Assembly: GCA_001464155.1 (NCBI GenBank)
Contig: LNEN01000316.1
Coordinates: forward strand, 1-32,363
DNA: 32,363 bases
Reading direction: 5' to 3'
Source: Cytophagales bacterium Ga0077538
GTDB taxonomy: Bacteria; Bacteroidota; Bacteroidia; Cytophagales; Cyclobacteriaceae
This document shows positions 17,816 through 30,575 of this stretch, piece by piece. Below the pieces are notes generated by a model. It did no database searches, was not told the origin of the DNA, and was given only the letters and a program-made list of their open reading frames with translations. The translations under genes were made by a program, and so were the position numbers. The number at the start of each line of letters is the position of its first letter. Position 1 is the first letter of the stretch.

Positions 17816-18787
17816 ATGCTTCCTAAAAAGAAAGAACATCCAAGCGAGAAATCCGGTTTGCATCCGCGCAACAAGCATCGCGAGCGTTATAACTTTAAAG
17901 CTCTTATTAAGAGCTGCCCGGAGCTAGCACCTTTTGTTCGCCTGAATGATTACCAGGATGAATCTATTGATTTTTCAAATCCAGAGGCTGTGCTGTTGTT
18001 GAATAAAGCTTTGCTGAAACACTTCTACAGAATTGATCATTGGACCATTCCCCCTGGTTATTTATGCCCACCCATTCCGGGCAGGGCAGATTATATTCAT
18101 CACATCGCGGAACTTCTAGGCAGTAAAAGCGAGGGCAAAATACCTACCGGCAAACACGTAAAATGTCTGGATATTGGTGTGGGTGCGAATGCCATCTATC
18201 CGATCATTGGTCATATAGAATACGACTGGTCATTTGTAGGCACCGATGTAGAGCCAATTGCCCTTCAATCAGCCGCCATCATCGTAGAGAAAAATACTTC
18301 TCTGAAAGGGTCGATTGAGCTTCGATTACAAAAAAAATCTACTGATATCTTCAAAGGCATTCTTCAAAAAGACGAACGCTTCGATCTTACGCTTTGCAAT
18401 CCTCCCTTCCACACTTCTTTACAAGAGGCGCAGGCAGGCACCCTTCGCAAACTCAGCAACCTGAAAGGAAAACGAATCACAAAAGCTACTTTAAACTTTG
18501 GCGGCAAGACGAAGGAACTCTGGTGCGAAGGTGGGGAAGAAAAGTTTATTCATACCATGATCGTTCAAAGTAAAGAATTCTCTACCTCCTGCTTTTGGTT
18601 CTCTACACTGGTCTCAAAATCTTCTCATCTTAAAAAGATTTATGCAACACTGGCGGCTGCGAGTGCTCTTGAGGTTAAAACCATCACGATGTCGCAGGGG
18701 AATAAAACAAGTCGCTTGGTTGCCTGGACATTTCTTACTCCCGCGCAACAAGCAGCATGGGTGAATATACGCTGGAATAAAAAGTGA
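17816..18787 (+). CDS. rlmF: 23S rRNA (adenine(1618)-N(6))-methyltransferase
   Basis: 323 aa; LDIGVGANAIYPIIG SAM-binding motif and LCNPPFH catalytic motif; RlmF-like LHPRNKHRERYNF start. Confidence 0.93.
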   Translation: MLPKKKEHPSEKSGLHPRNKHRERYNFKALIKSCPELAPFVRLNDYQDESIDFSNPEAVLLLNKALLKHFYRIDHWTIPPGYLCPPIPGRADYIHHIAELLGSKSEGKIPTGKHVKCLDIGVGANAIYPIIGHIEYDWSFVGTDVEPIALQSAAIIVEKNTSLKGSIELRLQKKSTDIFKGILQKDERFDLTLCNPPFHTSLQEAQAGTLRKLSNLKGKRITKATLNFGGKTKELWCEGGEEKFIHTMIVQSKEFSTSCFWFSTLVSKSSHLKKIYATLAAASALEVKTITMSQGNKTSRLVAWTFLTPAQQAAWVNIRWNKK

Positions 18788-18815
18788 GTTGTTAGCAGTA
18801 ATCCAAAGAGCGTAA

Positions 18816-20372
18816 CTACTTTCCTATCAACTCCACATCCAGTTGTTGTATCAAAGCTTCTCTCTCTGGTGTAAGTGTAAAGTAGATCAGAATGTTTTTC
18901 TTTTCACCTTCCAGTATAAAACTTCCACGCAATTGATTTTCTGGCTCCAGTGCTCTGCTGTTTAGAATGGTACCTGCTTCTTCAAATAGCTTCTGCGTTG
19001 TTTCTTTTCTTCGCTCCAACGATTCGTCAAGAAAGAAGTTTTCAGCGAAGATGCTGACTTGATCTTCGCTCCACGCTGGTAACAACTTGACAATCTCCTG
19101 CTGGCGCTGCTGCAGAATAGCAGAAGCAGGAAGTACGCGAGGCTTCAAGCCTGCTATGGAAATCAACGTATCCAAGGCAATCGCGTTGGGCATACCCGGT
19201 GCGCCATAGGTGTGATTGCTAAAGGAAACAACACCCACTCCATACTCCGAATAAAAGCGCCATTCACTTCCAAAACCTGGTAAGCCGCCACTGTGAGAGA
19301 TGCGTACTGTTCCTCTACAGTCCTTTCTCCAACCGAGTCCGTAGCCATAGCCTATCGCTACTGGACAAAGCTCTCCGCTTCTTGTTCTCGCATCTGTAAA
19401 TAAATTATTGAAACGCCAGGGCTGATGCATCTCACGAATGGAACTTCTGCGCACCGGCCCTTTGTCTTCTTCATTGCGCGGAGGCCACGCCTCCATGTGC
19501 AGCGCCATGTATTTTGCGAAATCCTCAATCGAACAAATCAAACCGCCCATGGCACCATAGGCACCATCGTGCAAGAGCGGTACTTCCTGCCAGGTGCTAT
19601 CCATCCATTGATACCCCAAGGCCAATTGATCTGCAGGCACTTCTGCATACTCCCATTTGGAATCATGCATCCCGATGGGTTTCATGATAGTGTTAGTGAT
19701 GTATTGTTGATAAGGGACACCTGAAATATTGCTGATGATTTTCCCCAACAAGGCAAAGCCCAGGTTACTGTATTCAAACGCGAGGCCCGGTGCATTGGAA
19801 AAAGAAAGTCCTTTGCTGAGTAGTTGTAGTAATTCTTCATCGCTAGCATCCAGTTGGCGATCACCCCAAGGGTTGTCTTCCGGAAAGCCTGCTGACATGG
19901 TTAACAAATGTTGTACTGTGATAGGAGGTGCATCGCTCGTGAGCACACCTGCCTTCTTCATTTCTGGTATGTACTTCTCTACCGCATCCGACAAGCTTAG
20001 TCTTCCTTCATCGCGAAGTTTAAGAATGGCCATGGCGGTAAAGCTCTTGCTCATAGAGGCAATGCGAAACAATGTTTTAGGTGTGGCTCTCGTATTCATT
20101 GTCACATTCGCCATGCCTGTGCTGCCAGCATACACCAATTGTCCGTTGGCTACTATACCGTAGCTAATAGCCGGAAAGTGATTCTTCTCTGCATACTCTT
20201 GGTACAGCTTTTCAATGATGGGGAAAGCCTGCTGTAATTTGTTGAACGAAGCGCTGTCCGTAAAAGAAGGAGTGGAATAGACCTGTGCATTCGTTACGTC
20301 CACAGCTATGTCAGCTTTCTTTTCAGCACAGCCTATGAACAGAATCAAGACCAACCATATATAGCTTTTCAT
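18816..20372 (-). CDS. Serine hydrolase, beta-lactamase / class C penicillin-binding protein family lipoprotein
   Basis: SMSKSFTAMAILKLRDEGRLSLSDAVEKYIP (SxxK), EYSNLGFALLGKII (YxN) and ISHSGGLPGFGSEW. The internal Met at 20372 (MKSYIWLVLILFIGCAEKK, lipobox) is preferred over the track start at 20501. Confidence 0.85.
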   Translation of the reverse strand: MKSYIWLVLILFIGCAEKKADIAVDVTNAQVYSTPSFTDSASFNKLQQAFPIIEKLYQEYAEKNHFPAISYGIVANGQLVYAGSTGMANVTMNTRATPKTLFRIASMSKSFTAMAILKLRDEGRLSLSDAVEKYIPEMKKAGVLTSDAPPITVQHLLTMSAGFPEDNPWGDRQLDASDEELLQLLSKGLSFSNAPGLAFEYSNLGFALLGKIISNISGVPYQQYITNTIMKPIGMHDSKWEYAEVPADQLALGYQWMDSTWQEVPLLHDGAYGAMGGLICSIEDFAKYMALHMEAWPPRNEEDKGPVRRSSIREMHQPWRFNNLFTDARTRSGELCPVAIGYGYGLGWRKDCRGTVRISHSGGLPGFGSEWRFYSEYGVGVVSFSNHTYGAPGMPNAIALDTLISIAGLKPRVLPASAILQQRQQEIVKLLPAWSEDQVSIFAENFFLDESLERRKETTQKLFEEAGTILNSRALEPENQLRGSFILEGEKKNILIYFTLTPEREALIQQLDVELIGK

Positions 20373-20539
20373 AGAGATGGGATTTATCAGGTAAGATAAC
20401 AAATATATAGGTGTGCTGAAATGGAATTGTATTGGCCTAGGTGCTCTATGTAAACTGAAGCCGCCAAGATAATGAGACAGCCTACCCTTAAAGCATGCCA
20501 TGTTGAGTTTAGCATTCTCTACGCTTCACGAACAGAACA

Positions 20540-21376
20540 TTAATCCTTTGAAAAAGGAAAAGCCATACGCCTTTCCAATTGGACCGTTCCTTCGTTGGCA
20601 CAGTTAACCGGAGGTTCAAAAACGGAAGGATCAATAGTTACGTTATAGCTGATGTGTTGAATATCTATTGTCTTATACTTCTTACCATCTACAAAATTTT
20701 CAATAGCGTAAGGCTCCTTGTATCCATGTTCTTCTCGATAGTCATCATAATAATATTCATGCTTATCAATTCCACTATTCGAATACGAATGCTTCTTTAT
20801 TAAATAACTTGTCTTATCAAAGTATACTGACATGATCCTGTTCCAATCCGTATCTATAAAATCAACTCGGTAAAAACCATTCTCCACCATTACACTATCA
20901 ATCATTTGAAAATTCAATATCTCCAGTGGTTTAATTCTAGGGTAGGTAGTTGATTGCCTGTTTCGTTTTTTGCTCAGGAACATCACTGAAATATCAGTGT
21001 CATCATACAACCATTTACAAGTAGACGTTTCGCTTAGTATAGTATACTGCAACCCTTCATACCATGCATCCAGATAGTTATTGGGAGCCTGAAAGCCCTT
21101 ATAGTAATCCATGAATTTATACGCGGTTGCGATGGGTGCATCCGATTGGTATAGATTAACTTTTTCAACTGAAATTCTGCTTTTAAGTTCACTCCACTTT
21201 TTCTTACCTCCGATTGCCTCCCAATAGCGATTCGTTACTGTTTTTGCTGTTGACACTTGTGGTGAATAGCCATTGCTGTTTAGGAAGAAGAAAATCAGAC
21301 TCGCTAAAAGCCACTTGATCTTAGAAGATAATATCATTCGAGTATTCATGCTGATTAACTTCTTTATAACAGTCAT
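20540..21376 (-). CDS. Secreted hypothetical protein, LolA-like fold suspected
   Basis: 278 aa; signal-like N-terminus WLLASLIFFFLNSNGYSPQ; TNRYWEAIGGKKKWSELKSRISVEKV resembles the YxxAxGGxxxWxxLxS start of LolA-like secreted proteins. True start may be the later Met (MNTRM). Confidence 0.55.
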   Translation of the reverse strand: MTVIKKLISMNTRMILSSKIKWLLASLIFFFLNSNGYSPQVSTAKTVTNRYWEAIGGKKKWSELKSRISVEKVNLYQSDAPIATAYKFMDYYKGFQAPNNYLDAWYEGLQYTILSETSTCKWLYDDTDISVMFLSKKRNRQSTTYPRIKPLEILNFQMIDSVMVENGFYRVDFIDTDWNRIMSVYFDKTSYLIKKHSYSNSGIDKHEYYYDDYREEHGYKEPYAIENFVDGKKYKTIDIQHISYNVTIDPSVFEPPVNCANEGTVQLERRMAFPFSKD

Positions 21377-21717
21377 CCTAAACTTGGATCAGGCATTAGA
21401 AAGATAAGGAATACTGTAGATACCCTGAGGCCGTGAAGATAAGCCCGAAACTAAACTTCATGACATTGCCAAAGTATAGAGCCGTACAGCACTGATCTAA
21501 AAATTGGGTCGATAGTTCTTTTTTCCAACGCGGCACAACGAGAGTAGGCTTCTAACTTAGGGTAAAAGTTTTCCCGTGTCAAGCTTCGCAACGCAAATAC
21601 CCTAATAATAGGGTGGTCTACACATCGAAAATGAGCGATTTTAAGCGTTTACGACTTTTTTGTAATACGATGAAGCGAGTAGATTTCTTCCAAAAAACAT
21701 CCGATGATTATTCATAT

Positions 21718-21751
21718 AAAAAGCAAAACCCTCTCAGCATACTGAAAGGGT
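21718..21751 (-). terminator. Rho-independent terminator of the DUF3467 gene
   Basis: Minus strand: accctttcag-tatg-ctgagagggt followed by tttgctttttat; one G-U pair. Confidence 0.75.
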
Positions 21752-21780
21752 CTTGATGAAGAGAATACTCGTGTCGACTT

Positions 21781-22110
21781 TTAAGCTTGTCCCATCGCCC
21801 CTCCAAAATTGATCGGGAACTTGGGTCCGTCTTGCGTTTGCTTAATCGCACCGAAAGACGCTTCGTATTTTTCAATGTTGTCTTTCAAGGCGGCCAATAA
21901 ACGCTTGGCGTGTTCGGGGGTAATCACAATTCTCGATTTCACTTTTGCCTTCGGTACGCCCGGCATCAGGCGTATAAAGTCGATCACAAACTCACTGTTG
22001 GAGTGTGCGATCATTGCCAAGTTAGAGTAAATACCTTCTGCTACTTCTTCGCTCAACTCAATGTTGATTTGGTTTTGCGCGGGGGCGGGTTTATTCTTTT
22101 CGTCTGCCAT
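21781..22110 (-). CDS. DUF3467 domain-containing protein
   Basis: 109 aa; INIELSEEVAEGIYSNLAMIAHSNSEFVIDFIRLMPGVPKAKVKSRIVITPEHAKRLLAALKDNIEKYE matches DUF3467. Confidence 0.92.
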   Translation of the reverse strand: MADEKNKPAPAQNQINIELSEEVAEGIYSNLAMIAHSNSEFVIDFIRLMPGVPKAKVKSRIVITPEHAKRLLAALKDNIEKYEASFGAIKQTQDGPKFPINFGGAMGQA

Positions 22111-22173
22111 AATTCAGTTAGTTAATGTGTTGATTCGGTAATGTGCTGATGTTTCCAGAAACAAGATCGCTAC

Positions 22174-22211
22174 AAAAAAAATGTGCTGACGAAATTAATC
22201 ATCAGCACATT
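22174..22211 (-). terminator. Rho-independent terminator of the rpoBC operon
   Basis: Minus strand: aatgtgctgat...gtcagcacatt followed by TTTTTTT, about 22 nt after the rpoC stop. Confidence 0.75.
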
Positions 22212-22233
22212 AACTCATTCATGAATCATTTGA

Positions 22234-25200
22234 TTAATCCTGAAGCTCTCTCTCTTTTTTAGCGGGGCGCTCCGGTGCGTTACGCAATGCTTCCATCTCG
22301 TCTTTATGAGTAACGATGACGTCATTGAGTCTACGCTGGCCTGTACCGGCCGGGATCAAGTGACCTACGATCACATTCTCCTTCAAGCCATTCAGTCCGT
22401 CTGCTTTACCGCGGATCGCTGCTTCGCTCAACACCTTCGTGGTTTCCTGGAAGGATGCCGCTGACAACCAGCTTTCTGTTTTCAAGGAAGCTTGTGTGAT
22501 ACCTTGAAGTGTAGGGCGAGAAACCGCAGCTTGTGCATCGCGCACTTCAGCCAATTTCAAATCCTTGCGCTTCAATTGTGAGTTCTCATCACGGAACTCA
22601 CGACCCGTTACGATCTGACCTGGTTTGAACTTGTCAGAGTCACCGGCTTCGGTCACTACTTTCTTATCCAATACTAAGTCGTTCTCTTCACGGAAGGTAA
22701 GCTTGTCTACCATTTCACCAGGCAAGAAGCTTGTATCACCAGAATCGATGATCTCTACTTTTTGCATCATCTGGCTCACGATACACTCAATGTGTTTATC
22801 GTTGATCTTCACACCCTGCAGACGGTATACTTCCTGAATTTCATTCACCAAGTATTCCTGTACGGCTGTCGGGCCTTTGATCGCCAAAATATCAGAAGGC
22901 GTAATTGAACCATCAGACAATGGCTGTCCAGCTTTCACGAAGTCATTATCCTGAACGAGGATGTGCTTGGAAAGAGGCACTAAGTAACGCTTCTGTACAC
23001 CATCCCGGCTCTCAATGAAAATTTCACGATTACCACGCTTGATACCACCGTAGGTTACTACACCATCGATCTCACTCACAACGGCAGGGTTAGAAGGATT
23101 TCTCGCTTCGAACAATTCCGTTACACGAGGAAGACCCCCTGTAATATCGCGTGACTTACCCATGGTACGAGGAATCTTCGCCAATACTTGACCGGCTTTG
23201 ATTTTCTGTCCTTCGTCTACCGCCAAGTGAGCGCCTACCGGGATGTTGTATCCTTTTGTATCGTTCTTACCTTTTACAATAACCGCAGGGTTCTTCGTCT
23301 TATCGCGTGTATCTGTAATTACTTTCTCACGGTGACCTGTCTGCTCATCAGATTCTTCTTTGAAGGTTACCCCCTCAATGATTGCCTCGTAAGCGATCTC
23401 ACCATCAAACTCAGACAAGATAACCGCGTTGTACGGATCCCAGTAACACAACTCCTCACCCTTCTCTACTGACTGGCCATCTTTTACTCGCAAGAAAGCA
23501 CCATACGGAACGTTGTTCGAAATAAGTGCTCTTCCTTCTTTATCTACAATTCTGATCTCACCTGTACGGCCCATTACGATGTGTACTTTCTTACCATCGT
23601 TGTCTGTGCTTTCGATTGTACGCAGACCTTCAAATTCAATCTTACCTGGGAATTTCGCTTTCACGTTTGCATCTACTGCAATATTCGAAGCGGTACCACC
23701 CACGTGGAATGTACGAAGTGTCAACTGAGTACCTGGTTCACCAATTGATTGTGCGGCAATTACTCCGACTGCTTCACCTGCCTGTACCATTTTACCGGAA
23801 GCAAGGTTACGTCCGTAGCACTTCGCACAACCTCCTACTTTCGATTCGCAAGTAAGGATGGAACGGATTTCTACTTCTTCTAAGTTCGTATCTTCAATCT
23901 GCTTCGCGATCTCGTCAGTAATTTCTGAGTTCGCTGGCAAGATCAATTCTTGTGTCAATGGATCGTAAACATCGTGTACGGTTACACGACCTACAATTCT
24001 TTCAGACAATGGTTCAACGATATCTTCGTTGTCCTTCAAGGCTGTTACTTTCAAGCCACGAAGGGTACCACAATCCTCTTCAGAAATAACCAAGTCCTGA
24101 GCAACGTCTACCAATCTTCGAGTTAAGTAACCCGCATCGGCTGTCTTCAAGGCTGTATCAGCCAAACCTTTACGCGCACCGTGTGTAGAGATAAAGTACT
24201 CTAATACATCTAGTCCTTCTTTGAAGTTAGACAAGATCGGGTTTTCGATGATCGATCCAACTGAACCGGCAAGGTTCTTCTGAGGCTTCGCCATCAAACC
24301 ACGCATACCACCCAACTGACGAATCTGTTCGCGAGAACCACGAGCACCAGAGTGCATCATCATATAGATCGGGTTGAAGCCCTGATCATCGTTCTCCAAT
24401 TGAGTCATCAAGGTATTGGTCAACATGGTATTCGCACGTGTCCAAATATCAATTACCTGATTGTAACGTTCGTTGTCTGTGATAAGACCCATCATGTAGT
24501 TGTTCCATACGGCATCAACTTCTTTCTGAGCTTCTTGCACCAACTTCACTTTCTCAACAGGAATTTTCACATCGTTCAAGCCCATGGACAAACCACCTTT
24601 GTATGCCATCTGGAATCCAAGTTCCTTGATATCATCCAAGAACTTAGCCGTCTTCGCTAAGCCAGCATACTTAAATACGTCTGAGATAATGGTTTGAAGC
24701 TTCTTCTTTGATAAGAGTTCGTCTACAAATCCAACTTCTTCAGGAACGTATTGGTTGAAGATAACACGACCTGCAACAGTCTCGATCATCTTAGTGGTGA
24801 TCTCGCCTGTCTTCTTATCGCGTACCGTTGCACGTACTTTTACAATGGCATTCTTAGAAAGCTTGCCTTCGTTGAAAGCGATTACTAATTCTTCTGCAGA
24901 ATAGAATCTTCTTCCTTCACCCAATACTTTTTGTTCAGGTGTTCCTTTTCTACCCTTTGTTAAGTAGTAAAGACCCAACACCATGTCCTGAGAAGGTACA
25001 GTAATAGGGGCACCGTTAGCAGGGTTCAAAATGTTGTGCGATGACAACATTAATACTGATGCTTCCAAAATGGCTTCCTGGCCAAGTGGCACGTGAACGG
25101 CCATCTGGTCACCGTCAAAGTCAGCGTTGAAGGCCGTACACACCAATGGGTGTAACTGAATTGCTTTTCCTTCAATCAACTTAGGTTGGAAAGCCTGGAT

Positions 25201-26541
25201 ACCTAATCTGTGGAGTGTAGGGGCACGGTTCAAAAGAACCGGATGTCCTTTCAATACGTTTTCCAAAATATCCCAGATCACTGGATCCTTGCGATCAACA
25301 ATTTTCTTTGCTGACTTCACTGTCTTCACAATTCCTCTTTCGATGAGCTTGCGAATAATGAATGGCTTGAATAATTCAGCCGCCATATCTTTTGGCAGAC
25401 CGCACTCATGCAATTTCAATTCAGGACCCACCACAATTACGGAACGACCTGAGTAGTCAACACGCTTACCAAGCAAGTTCTGACGGAAACGTCCTTGCTT
25501 ACCTTTCAACATGTCACTCAATGATTTCAAAGCACGGTTTCCATCTGAACGAACAGCATTCACTTTACGTGAGTTGTCGAACAAGGAATCAACCGCTTCC
25601 TGAAGCATACGCTTCTCGTTACGAAGGATTACTTCTGGTGCTTTAATATCGATCAATCTCTTCAGACGGTTGTTACGGATAATAACACGTCTGTAAAGAT
25701 CATTTAAATCTGATGTAGCAAAACGACCACCATCCAAGGGAACAAGCGGACGAAGTTCTGGTGGAATCACCGGAACCATCTTAATAACCATCCACTCTGG
25801 CTTGTTGGTAATACGCGTGTTCGCATCACGGAAAGCCTCTACTACTTTCAAACGCTTCAAGGCTTCTGCCTTACGCTGTTGAGAAGTATCGGTAGCTGCC
25901 TGATGGCGTAAGTCGTAAGACATTTCGTCCAACTTCAAACGGCTCAATAACATTTCCAATGCATCGGCACCCATCTTCGCAATGAACTTGCGAGGATCAT
26001 TGTCATCCAATAATTGGTTTTCGCGAGGAAGTTTATCAACGATATCGAGGTATTCTTCTTCCGTTAAGAAATCAAGACGGTTGATGCTGTCTTCTTCTTT
26101 GATACCGGGTTGAATAACTACGTAACGCTCGTAGTAAATGATTTGATCTAATTTCTTAGTAGGAAGACCTAACAAGTATCCGATCTTGTTTGGCAAAGAA
26201 CGGAAATACCAGATGTGCGCTACGGGTACCACCAATTCAATGTGGCCCATGCGTTCACGTCTTACTTTCTTCTCAGTAACTTCTACACCGCAACGGTCGC
26301 AGATAATGCCTTTGTAGCGAATGCGCTTGTACTTACCGCAATGACATTCCCAATCCTTTACCGGACCGAAAATGCGCTCGCAGAACAACCCCCCCATTTC
26401 AGGCTTATAGGTTCTGTAGTTGATGGTCTCCGGTTGTGTAACCTCACCATGTGAGCTTTCCAAAATAGATTCCGGAGAAGCTAAGCTGATGGTGATCTTA
26501 GAGAAATCGCTGTTGATCTTTTTATTTTTTCTGAAAGACAT
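22234..26541 (-). CDS. rpoC: DNA-directed RNA polymerase subunit beta'
   Basis: 1435 aa; [24 protein letters not shown] zinc finger, [12 protein letters not shown] active site, FHVGGTAS. Confidence 0.99.
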   Translation of the reverse strand: MSFRKNKKINSDFSKITISLASPESILESSHGEVTQPETINYRTYKPEMGGLFCERIFGPVKDWECHCGKYKRIRYKGIICDRCGVEVTEKKVRRERMGHIELVVPVAHIWYFRSLPNKIGYLLGLPTKKLDQIIYYERYVVIQPGIKEEDSINRLDFLTEEEYLDIVDKLPRENQLLDDNDPRKFIAKMGADALEMLLSRLKLDEMSYDLRHQAATDTSQQRKAEALKRLKVVEAFRDANTRITNKPEWMVIKMVPVIPPELRPLVPLDGGRFATSDLNDLYRRVIIRNNRLKRLIDIKAPEVILRNEKRMLQEAVDSLFDNSRKVNAVRSDGNRALKSLSDMLKGKQGRFRQNLLGKRVDYSGRSVIVVGPELKLHECGLPKDMAAELFKPFIIRKLIERGIVKTVKSAKKIVDRKDPVIWDILENVLKGHPVLLNRAPTLHRLGIQAFQPKLIEGKAIQLHPLVCTAFNADFDGDQMAVHVPLGQEAILEASVLMLSSHNILNPANGAPITVPSQDMVLGLYYLTKGRKGTPEQKVLGEGRRFYSAEELVIAFNEGKLSKNAIVKVRATVRDKKTGEITTKMIETVAGRVIFNQYVPEEVGFVDELLSKKKLQTIISDVFKYAGLAKTAKFLDDIKELGFQMAYKGGLSMGLNDVKIPVEKVKLVQEAQKEVDAVWNNYMMGLITDNERYNQVIDIWTRANTMLTNTLMTQLENDDQGFNPIYMMMHSGARGSREQIRQLGGMRGLMAKPQKNLAGSVGSIIENPILSNFKEGLDVLEYFISTHGARKGLADTALKTADAGYLTRRLVDVAQDLVISEEDCGTLRGLKVTALKDNEDIVEPLSERIVGRVTVHDVYDPLTQELILPANSEITDEIAKQIEDTNLEEVEIRSILTCESKVGGCAKCYGRNLASGKMVQAGEAVGVIAAQSIGEPGTQLTLRTFHVGGTASNIAVDANVKAKFPGKIEFEGLRTIESTDNDGKKVHIVMGRTGEIRIVDKEGRALISNNVPYGAFLRVKDGQSVEKGEELCYWDPYNAVILSEFDGEIAYEAIIEGVTFKEESDEQTGHREKVITDTRDKTKNPAVIVKGKNDTKGYNIPVGAHLAVDEGQKIKAGQVLAKIPRTMGKSRDITGGLPRVTELFEARNPSNPAVVSEIDGVVTYGGIKRGNREIFIESRDGVQKRYLVPLSKHILVQDNDFVKAGQPLSDGSITPSDILAIKGPTAVQEYLVNEIQEVYRLQGVKINDKHIECIVSQMMQKVEIIDSGDTSFLPGEMVDKLTFREENDLVLDKKVVTEAGDSDKFKPGQIVTGREFRDENSQLKRKDLKLAEVRDAQAAVSRPTLQGITQASLKTESWLSAASFQETTKVLSEAAIRGKADGLNGLKENVIVGHLIPAGTGQRRLNDVIVTHKDEMEALRNAPERPAKKERELQD

Positions 26542-26590
26542 ATTTTCTCGTTTCAGTTGTAATTAATTCAAGTAAAGTAGCAAAGTCGGA

Positions 26591-26628
26591 AAGTCCGGAA
26601 GTCCGAAATCTTTCTGACTTCCGGACTT
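26591..26628. repeat. Perfect 13-bp-arm inverted repeat in the rpoB-rpoC intergenic region
   Basis: aagtccggaagtc (26591-26603) / gacttccggactt (26616-26628), 12-nt loop; flanked by imperfect extensions (aaagtcgg / ctgacttt). Confidence 0.85.
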
Positions 26629-26644
26629 CTAAACTTTCTGACTT

Positions 26645-29600
26645 TTAATCCATTGTGATTTCGAGGGCAAGACCTCTGAGTTCGTGCACCAATACGTTGA
26701 ACGATTCAGGGATATTTGGCTTGCGCATGTTCTCGCCTTTCACAATTGATTCGTATGCTTTCGCGCGGCCGATTACGTCATCTGACTTAATCGTAAGGAT
26801 TTCCTGTAGGATGTGCGATGCGCCAAAGGCCTCAATCGCCCACACTTCCATTTCTCCGAAACGCTGACCACCGAATTGTGCCTTACCACCCAATGGCTGT
26901 TGCGTAATGAGTGAATAGGGCCCGATAGAACGTGCGTGCATCTTATCATCTACCAAGTGACCGAGTTTCAGCATGTATGCCACACCTACGGTTACAGGTT
27001 GATCGAAACGAGATCCGGTTAATCCATCGTATAAGTAGCTTCTACCAAATGCTGGTAAGCCTGCTTCTTTCAATTCGCTTTGCACTTGATCTAGGGAAGC
27101 ACCATCAAAAATTGGTGTAGCATACTTGCGACCCAACTTCTTACCGGCCCATGCTAACACGGCTTCGTATAGCTGACCCAAGTTCATACGCGAAGGTACG
27201 CCCAGCGGGTTCAAGCAAATATCTACCGGTGTTCCATCTTCCAGGAATGGCATGTCTTCATCGCGTACGATACGCGCTACCACACCTTTGTTACCGTGAC
27301 GACCCGCCATCTTATCACCCACTTTCAGCTTGCGCTTCTTCGCGATGTATACTTTGGCTAATTGTACGATACCGGTTGGCAACTCATCTCCTACTTCTAA
27401 GGTGAAACGCTCACGCTTAAATTCACCAGAGATGTTGTTACGCTTTAAGATGTAGTTCTTGGTTAACTGAGCGATTAGATCATTAGTGTGATCTTCCGCA
27501 GTCCAGTTCTCTAAAGAAACGTCTGCAATCAAGTTTACTTCTTCCGGTACAGCATAGTTGCTTTCGTCACGATAGATGTTTTTATCTGGGAAGAGGTTGT
27601 TCTCGATCACTTTCGCGGAGAACTTCACACCCTTGCTGATCAATTCATCACCAAACTTATGCTTCACGCCATTGCTGGTTTTGCCTGTCAATAAGGTGTT
27701 CAATTTCTTGATCATCTCATTGCGCAGCTCCGTCAATTGCTTGCTGTAACGATTCTTCAAGGCATCCAATTCCTTCTTGTTCTTCGTGCGTAAATCTTTG
27801 TCACGCTTAGGACGAGAGAACAACTTGGTTTCGATTACCACACCCTTCAGGGATGGAGGTGCCTTCATCGAAGCATCCTTCACATCACCAGCCTTATCAC
27901 CGAAGATCGCACGAAGCAATTTCTCTTCTGGAGTAGGATCTGTTTCACCTTTAGGAGTAATCTTACCGATCAGGATATCGCCTTCTTTTACTTCCGCACC
28001 GATGCGAATGATACCATTCTCATCCAGGTGCTTCACGGCCTCCTCGCTTACGTTCGGGATTTCAGAAGTCAATTCTTCTTCACCACGTTTCGTATCGCGA
28101 ACTTCCAATTCAAATTCTTCGATGTGGATAGACGTGTAAATGTCATCACGTACAACACGCTCAGAAATTACAATCGCATCCTCGAAGTTATACCCTTGCC
28201 ATGGCATGTAGGCCACTACCAGGTTACGCCCCAAGGCTAATTCTCCACCTTCAGTTGCATATCCCTGGCACAACGGTTGGCCTTTTACAACTTTCTCACC
28301 CTTTCTAACAAGAGGTGTTAAGTTGATACAAGTATCCTGGTTGGTTCTGCGGAACTTAATCAGGTTATAGGTTTTGTATTCGTTATCGAAGTTGACAAGC
28401 TCTTGCTCTTCTGAGCGCTCGTACTTCACAACAATTTTCTTAGCATCTACAAAGTCTACAACACCCGTGCCTTCTGACAATACCAGCGTACGAGAATCCA
28501 AGGCGATACGGCTTTCAAGACCTGTACCTACAATTGGAGCTTCCGGACGCATCAATGGCACCGCTTGACGTTGCATGTTCGAACCCATCAGGGCACGGTT
28601 CGCATCGTCATGCTCAAGGAAAGGAATCATAGAAGCTGCTACCGATACAATCTGGTTCGGAGCTACGTCCATGTAACGCAATTCTTTAGGTTCCACCACA
28701 GGGAAGTCACCTTCAAAACGCGCCTTTACTTTCTCATCTGTTAACTCTCCAGTAGAAGAGATCTTCGCATTCGCCTGAGCGATGTAATGCGTATCTTCTT
28801 CTTCTGCCGTTAGGAAGATGATAGAATCTTTCATCTTCACTTTACCATTCTCAATCTTGCGGTAAGGTGTTTCGATAAAGCCCATCTTGTTCACTTTCGC
28901 GTGAACGCAGAGAGACGAAATCAAACCGATGTTCGGACCTTCCGGAGTTTCAATGGTACAAAGACGACCGTAGTGCGTATAGTGTACGTCACGCACCTCG
29001 AAGCCTGCGCGCTCTCTTGAGAGACCGCCTGGACCGAGTGCCGACATTCTGCGCTTGTGTGTAATCTCGGCCAGTGGATTGGTTTGATCCATGAACTGGC
29101 TAAGCTGGTTGGTTCCAAAGAACGAGTTAATAACTGAAGACAAGGTACGCGCGTTGATCAAATCAACAGGCTTAAAGTCTTCGTTGTCACGAACGTTCAT
29201 TCTTTCTTTGATGGTACGCGCCATACGCGCCAGGCCTACACCGAATTGAGTGTAAAGCTGCTCGCCTACAGTACGCACACGTCTGTTGCTCAAGTGATCG
29301 ATATCATCGATCAATGCCTTGGAGTTGATCAAACCGATCAGGTACTTCACGATAAGGATAATGTCATCCTTCGTTAATACACGGTGATCGTAGCTCAATT
29401 CAAGACCTAACTTTTTATTGATACGGTAACGACCTACTTCACCCAAATCATAACGCTTCTCACTAAAGAATAAGCTGTTGATGATATCGCGTGCTGTCTG
29501 TTCGTCAGGCGCTTCAGTATTTCTTAATTGACGGTAGATATACTCAACCGCTTCTTTCTCAGAGTTGGAGTTATCCTTGGCTAAGGTGTTGAAGATGATG

Positions 29601-30517
29601 GTATAATCCGCTACGTTGATATCATCGCGGTGCAAAATGATTGACTTCACGCCAGACTCCACAATCGTATCTGTATCCTCAGCGGAAAGAACGTGATCAC
29701 GCTCTAACAACACTTCGTTACGATCGATGGATACTACTTCACCAGTATCTTCATCCACGAAGTCTTCCGTCCAGGTTTTCAACACCCGGGCAGCGAGCTT
29801 GCGGCCTACTACCTTCTTCAAGGTGTTTTTGTTAGCCTCCACTTCTTCAGACAAGCCGAATAAGTCAAGGATATCTTTATCAGTACCATAACCAATTGCG
29901 CGTAGCAAGGTGGTTACAGGGAATTTCTTTTTACGGTCGATGTACGCATACATCACGCTGTTCACGTCAGTGGCAAATTCGATCCACGAACCTTTGAACG
30001 GAATGATACGGGCAGAGTACAACTTAGTACCATTGGTGTGCTTGCTCATGGCAAAGAACACGCCTGGTGAACGGTGTAACTGAGACACGATAACGCGTTC
30101 AGCCCCGTTGATCACGAACGAGCCACGCTCGGTCATGTAAGGAATGTTACCAAGGAACACTTCCTGTTCGATGGTTTCAAAATCTTCATTGTCCTCATCG
30201 TTACAGGTGAGGCGCAACTTGGCTTTTAAAGGCACAGAGAAAGTCAACCCTCTGTCGATACACTCATCTACTGAGTATTTCGGAGGATCGATGGTATAGT
30301 CCACAAACTCCAGCACAAAGTTTTCGCGCGAGTCGCTGATGGGAAAATTCTCTGCGAATACTTTAAATAAGCCTTCGTTTTGACGCTTCTCTGCAGGGGT
30401 TTCGATCTGCAAGAAGTCTTGAAATGACTGGAGTTGAAGGTCCAGAAAATCAGGGTAATCTATTACTCGGTCGATGGACGAGAAATCAATGCGACCATTA
30501 GAATTTTTCTTTGCCAA
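26645..30517 (-). CDS. rpoB: DNA-directed RNA polymerase subunit beta
   Basis: 1290 aa; [34 protein letters not shown] rifampicin region, [13 protein letters not shown]. Confidence 0.99.
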   Translation of the reverse strand: MAKKNSNGRIDFSSIDRVIDYPDFLDLQLQSFQDFLQIETPAEKRQNEGLFKVFAENFPISDSRENFVLEFVDYTIDPPKYSVDECIDRGLTFSVPLKAKLRLTCNDEDNEDFETIEQEVFLGNIPYMTERGSFVINGAERVIVSQLHRSPGVFFAMSKHTNGTKLYSARIIPFKGSWIEFATDVNSVMYAYIDRKKKFPVTTLLRAIGYGTDKDILDLFGLSEEVEANKNTLKKVVGRKLAARVLKTWTEDFVDEDTGEVVSIDRNEVLLERDHVLSAEDTDTIVESGVKSIILHRDDINVADYTIIFNTLAKDNSNSEKEAVEYIYRQLRNTEAPDEQTARDIINSLFFSEKRYDLGEVGRYRINKKLGLELSYDHRVLTKDDIILIVKYLIGLINSKALIDDIDHLSNRRVRTVGEQLYTQFGVGLARMARTIKERMNVRDNEDFKPVDLINARTLSSVINSFFGTNQLSQFMDQTNPLAEITHKRRMSALGPGGLSRERAGFEVRDVHYTHYGRLCTIETPEGPNIGLISSLCVHAKVNKMGFIETPYRKIENGKVKMKDSIIFLTAEEEDTHYIAQANAKISSTGELTDEKVKARFEGDFPVVEPKELRYMDVAPNQIVSVAASMIPFLEHDDANRALMGSNMQRQAVPLMRPEAPIVGTGLESRIALDSRTLVLSEGTGVVDFVDAKKIVVKYERSEEQELVNFDNEYKTYNLIKFRRTNQDTCINLTPLVRKGEKVVKGQPLCQGYATEGGELALGRNLVVAYMPWQGYNFEDAIVISERVVRDDIYTSIHIEEFELEVRDTKRGEEELTSEIPNVSEEAVKHLDENGIIRIGAEVKEGDILIGKITPKGETDPTPEEKLLRAIFGDKAGDVKDASMKAPPSLKGVVIETKLFSRPKRDKDLRTKNKKELDALKNRYSKQLTELRNEMIKKLNTLLTGKTSNGVKHKFGDELISKGVKFSAKVIENNLFPDKNIYRDESNYAVPEEVNLIADVSLENWTAEDHTNDLIAQLTKNYILKRNNISGEFKRERFTLEVGDELPTGIVQLAKVYIAKKRKLKVGDKMAGRHGNKGVVARIVRDEDMPFLEDGTPVDICLNPLGVPSRMNLGQLYEAVLAWAGKKLGRKYATPIFDGASLDQVQSELKEAGLPAFGRSYLYDGLTGSRFDQPVTVGVAYMLKLGHLVDDKMHARSIGPYSLITQQPLGGKAQFGGQRFGEMEVWAIEAFGASHILQEILTIKSDDVIGRAKAYESIVKGENMRKPNIPESFNVLVHELRGLALEITMD

Positions 30518-30575
30518 GGGTAATACTATTTAAGTGCCTGGACTCTTGAAAGAACATTTGGGTAGAAATGGAAAT

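Noticed and set aside
21599-21614. accctaataatagggt near-palindrome
   Set aside because: Only 5-bp arms in an AT-rich gap; not distinguishable from chance.
28921-29118. 65-aa ORF within rpoB
   Set aside because: Alternate-frame shadow inside an essential conserved gene.
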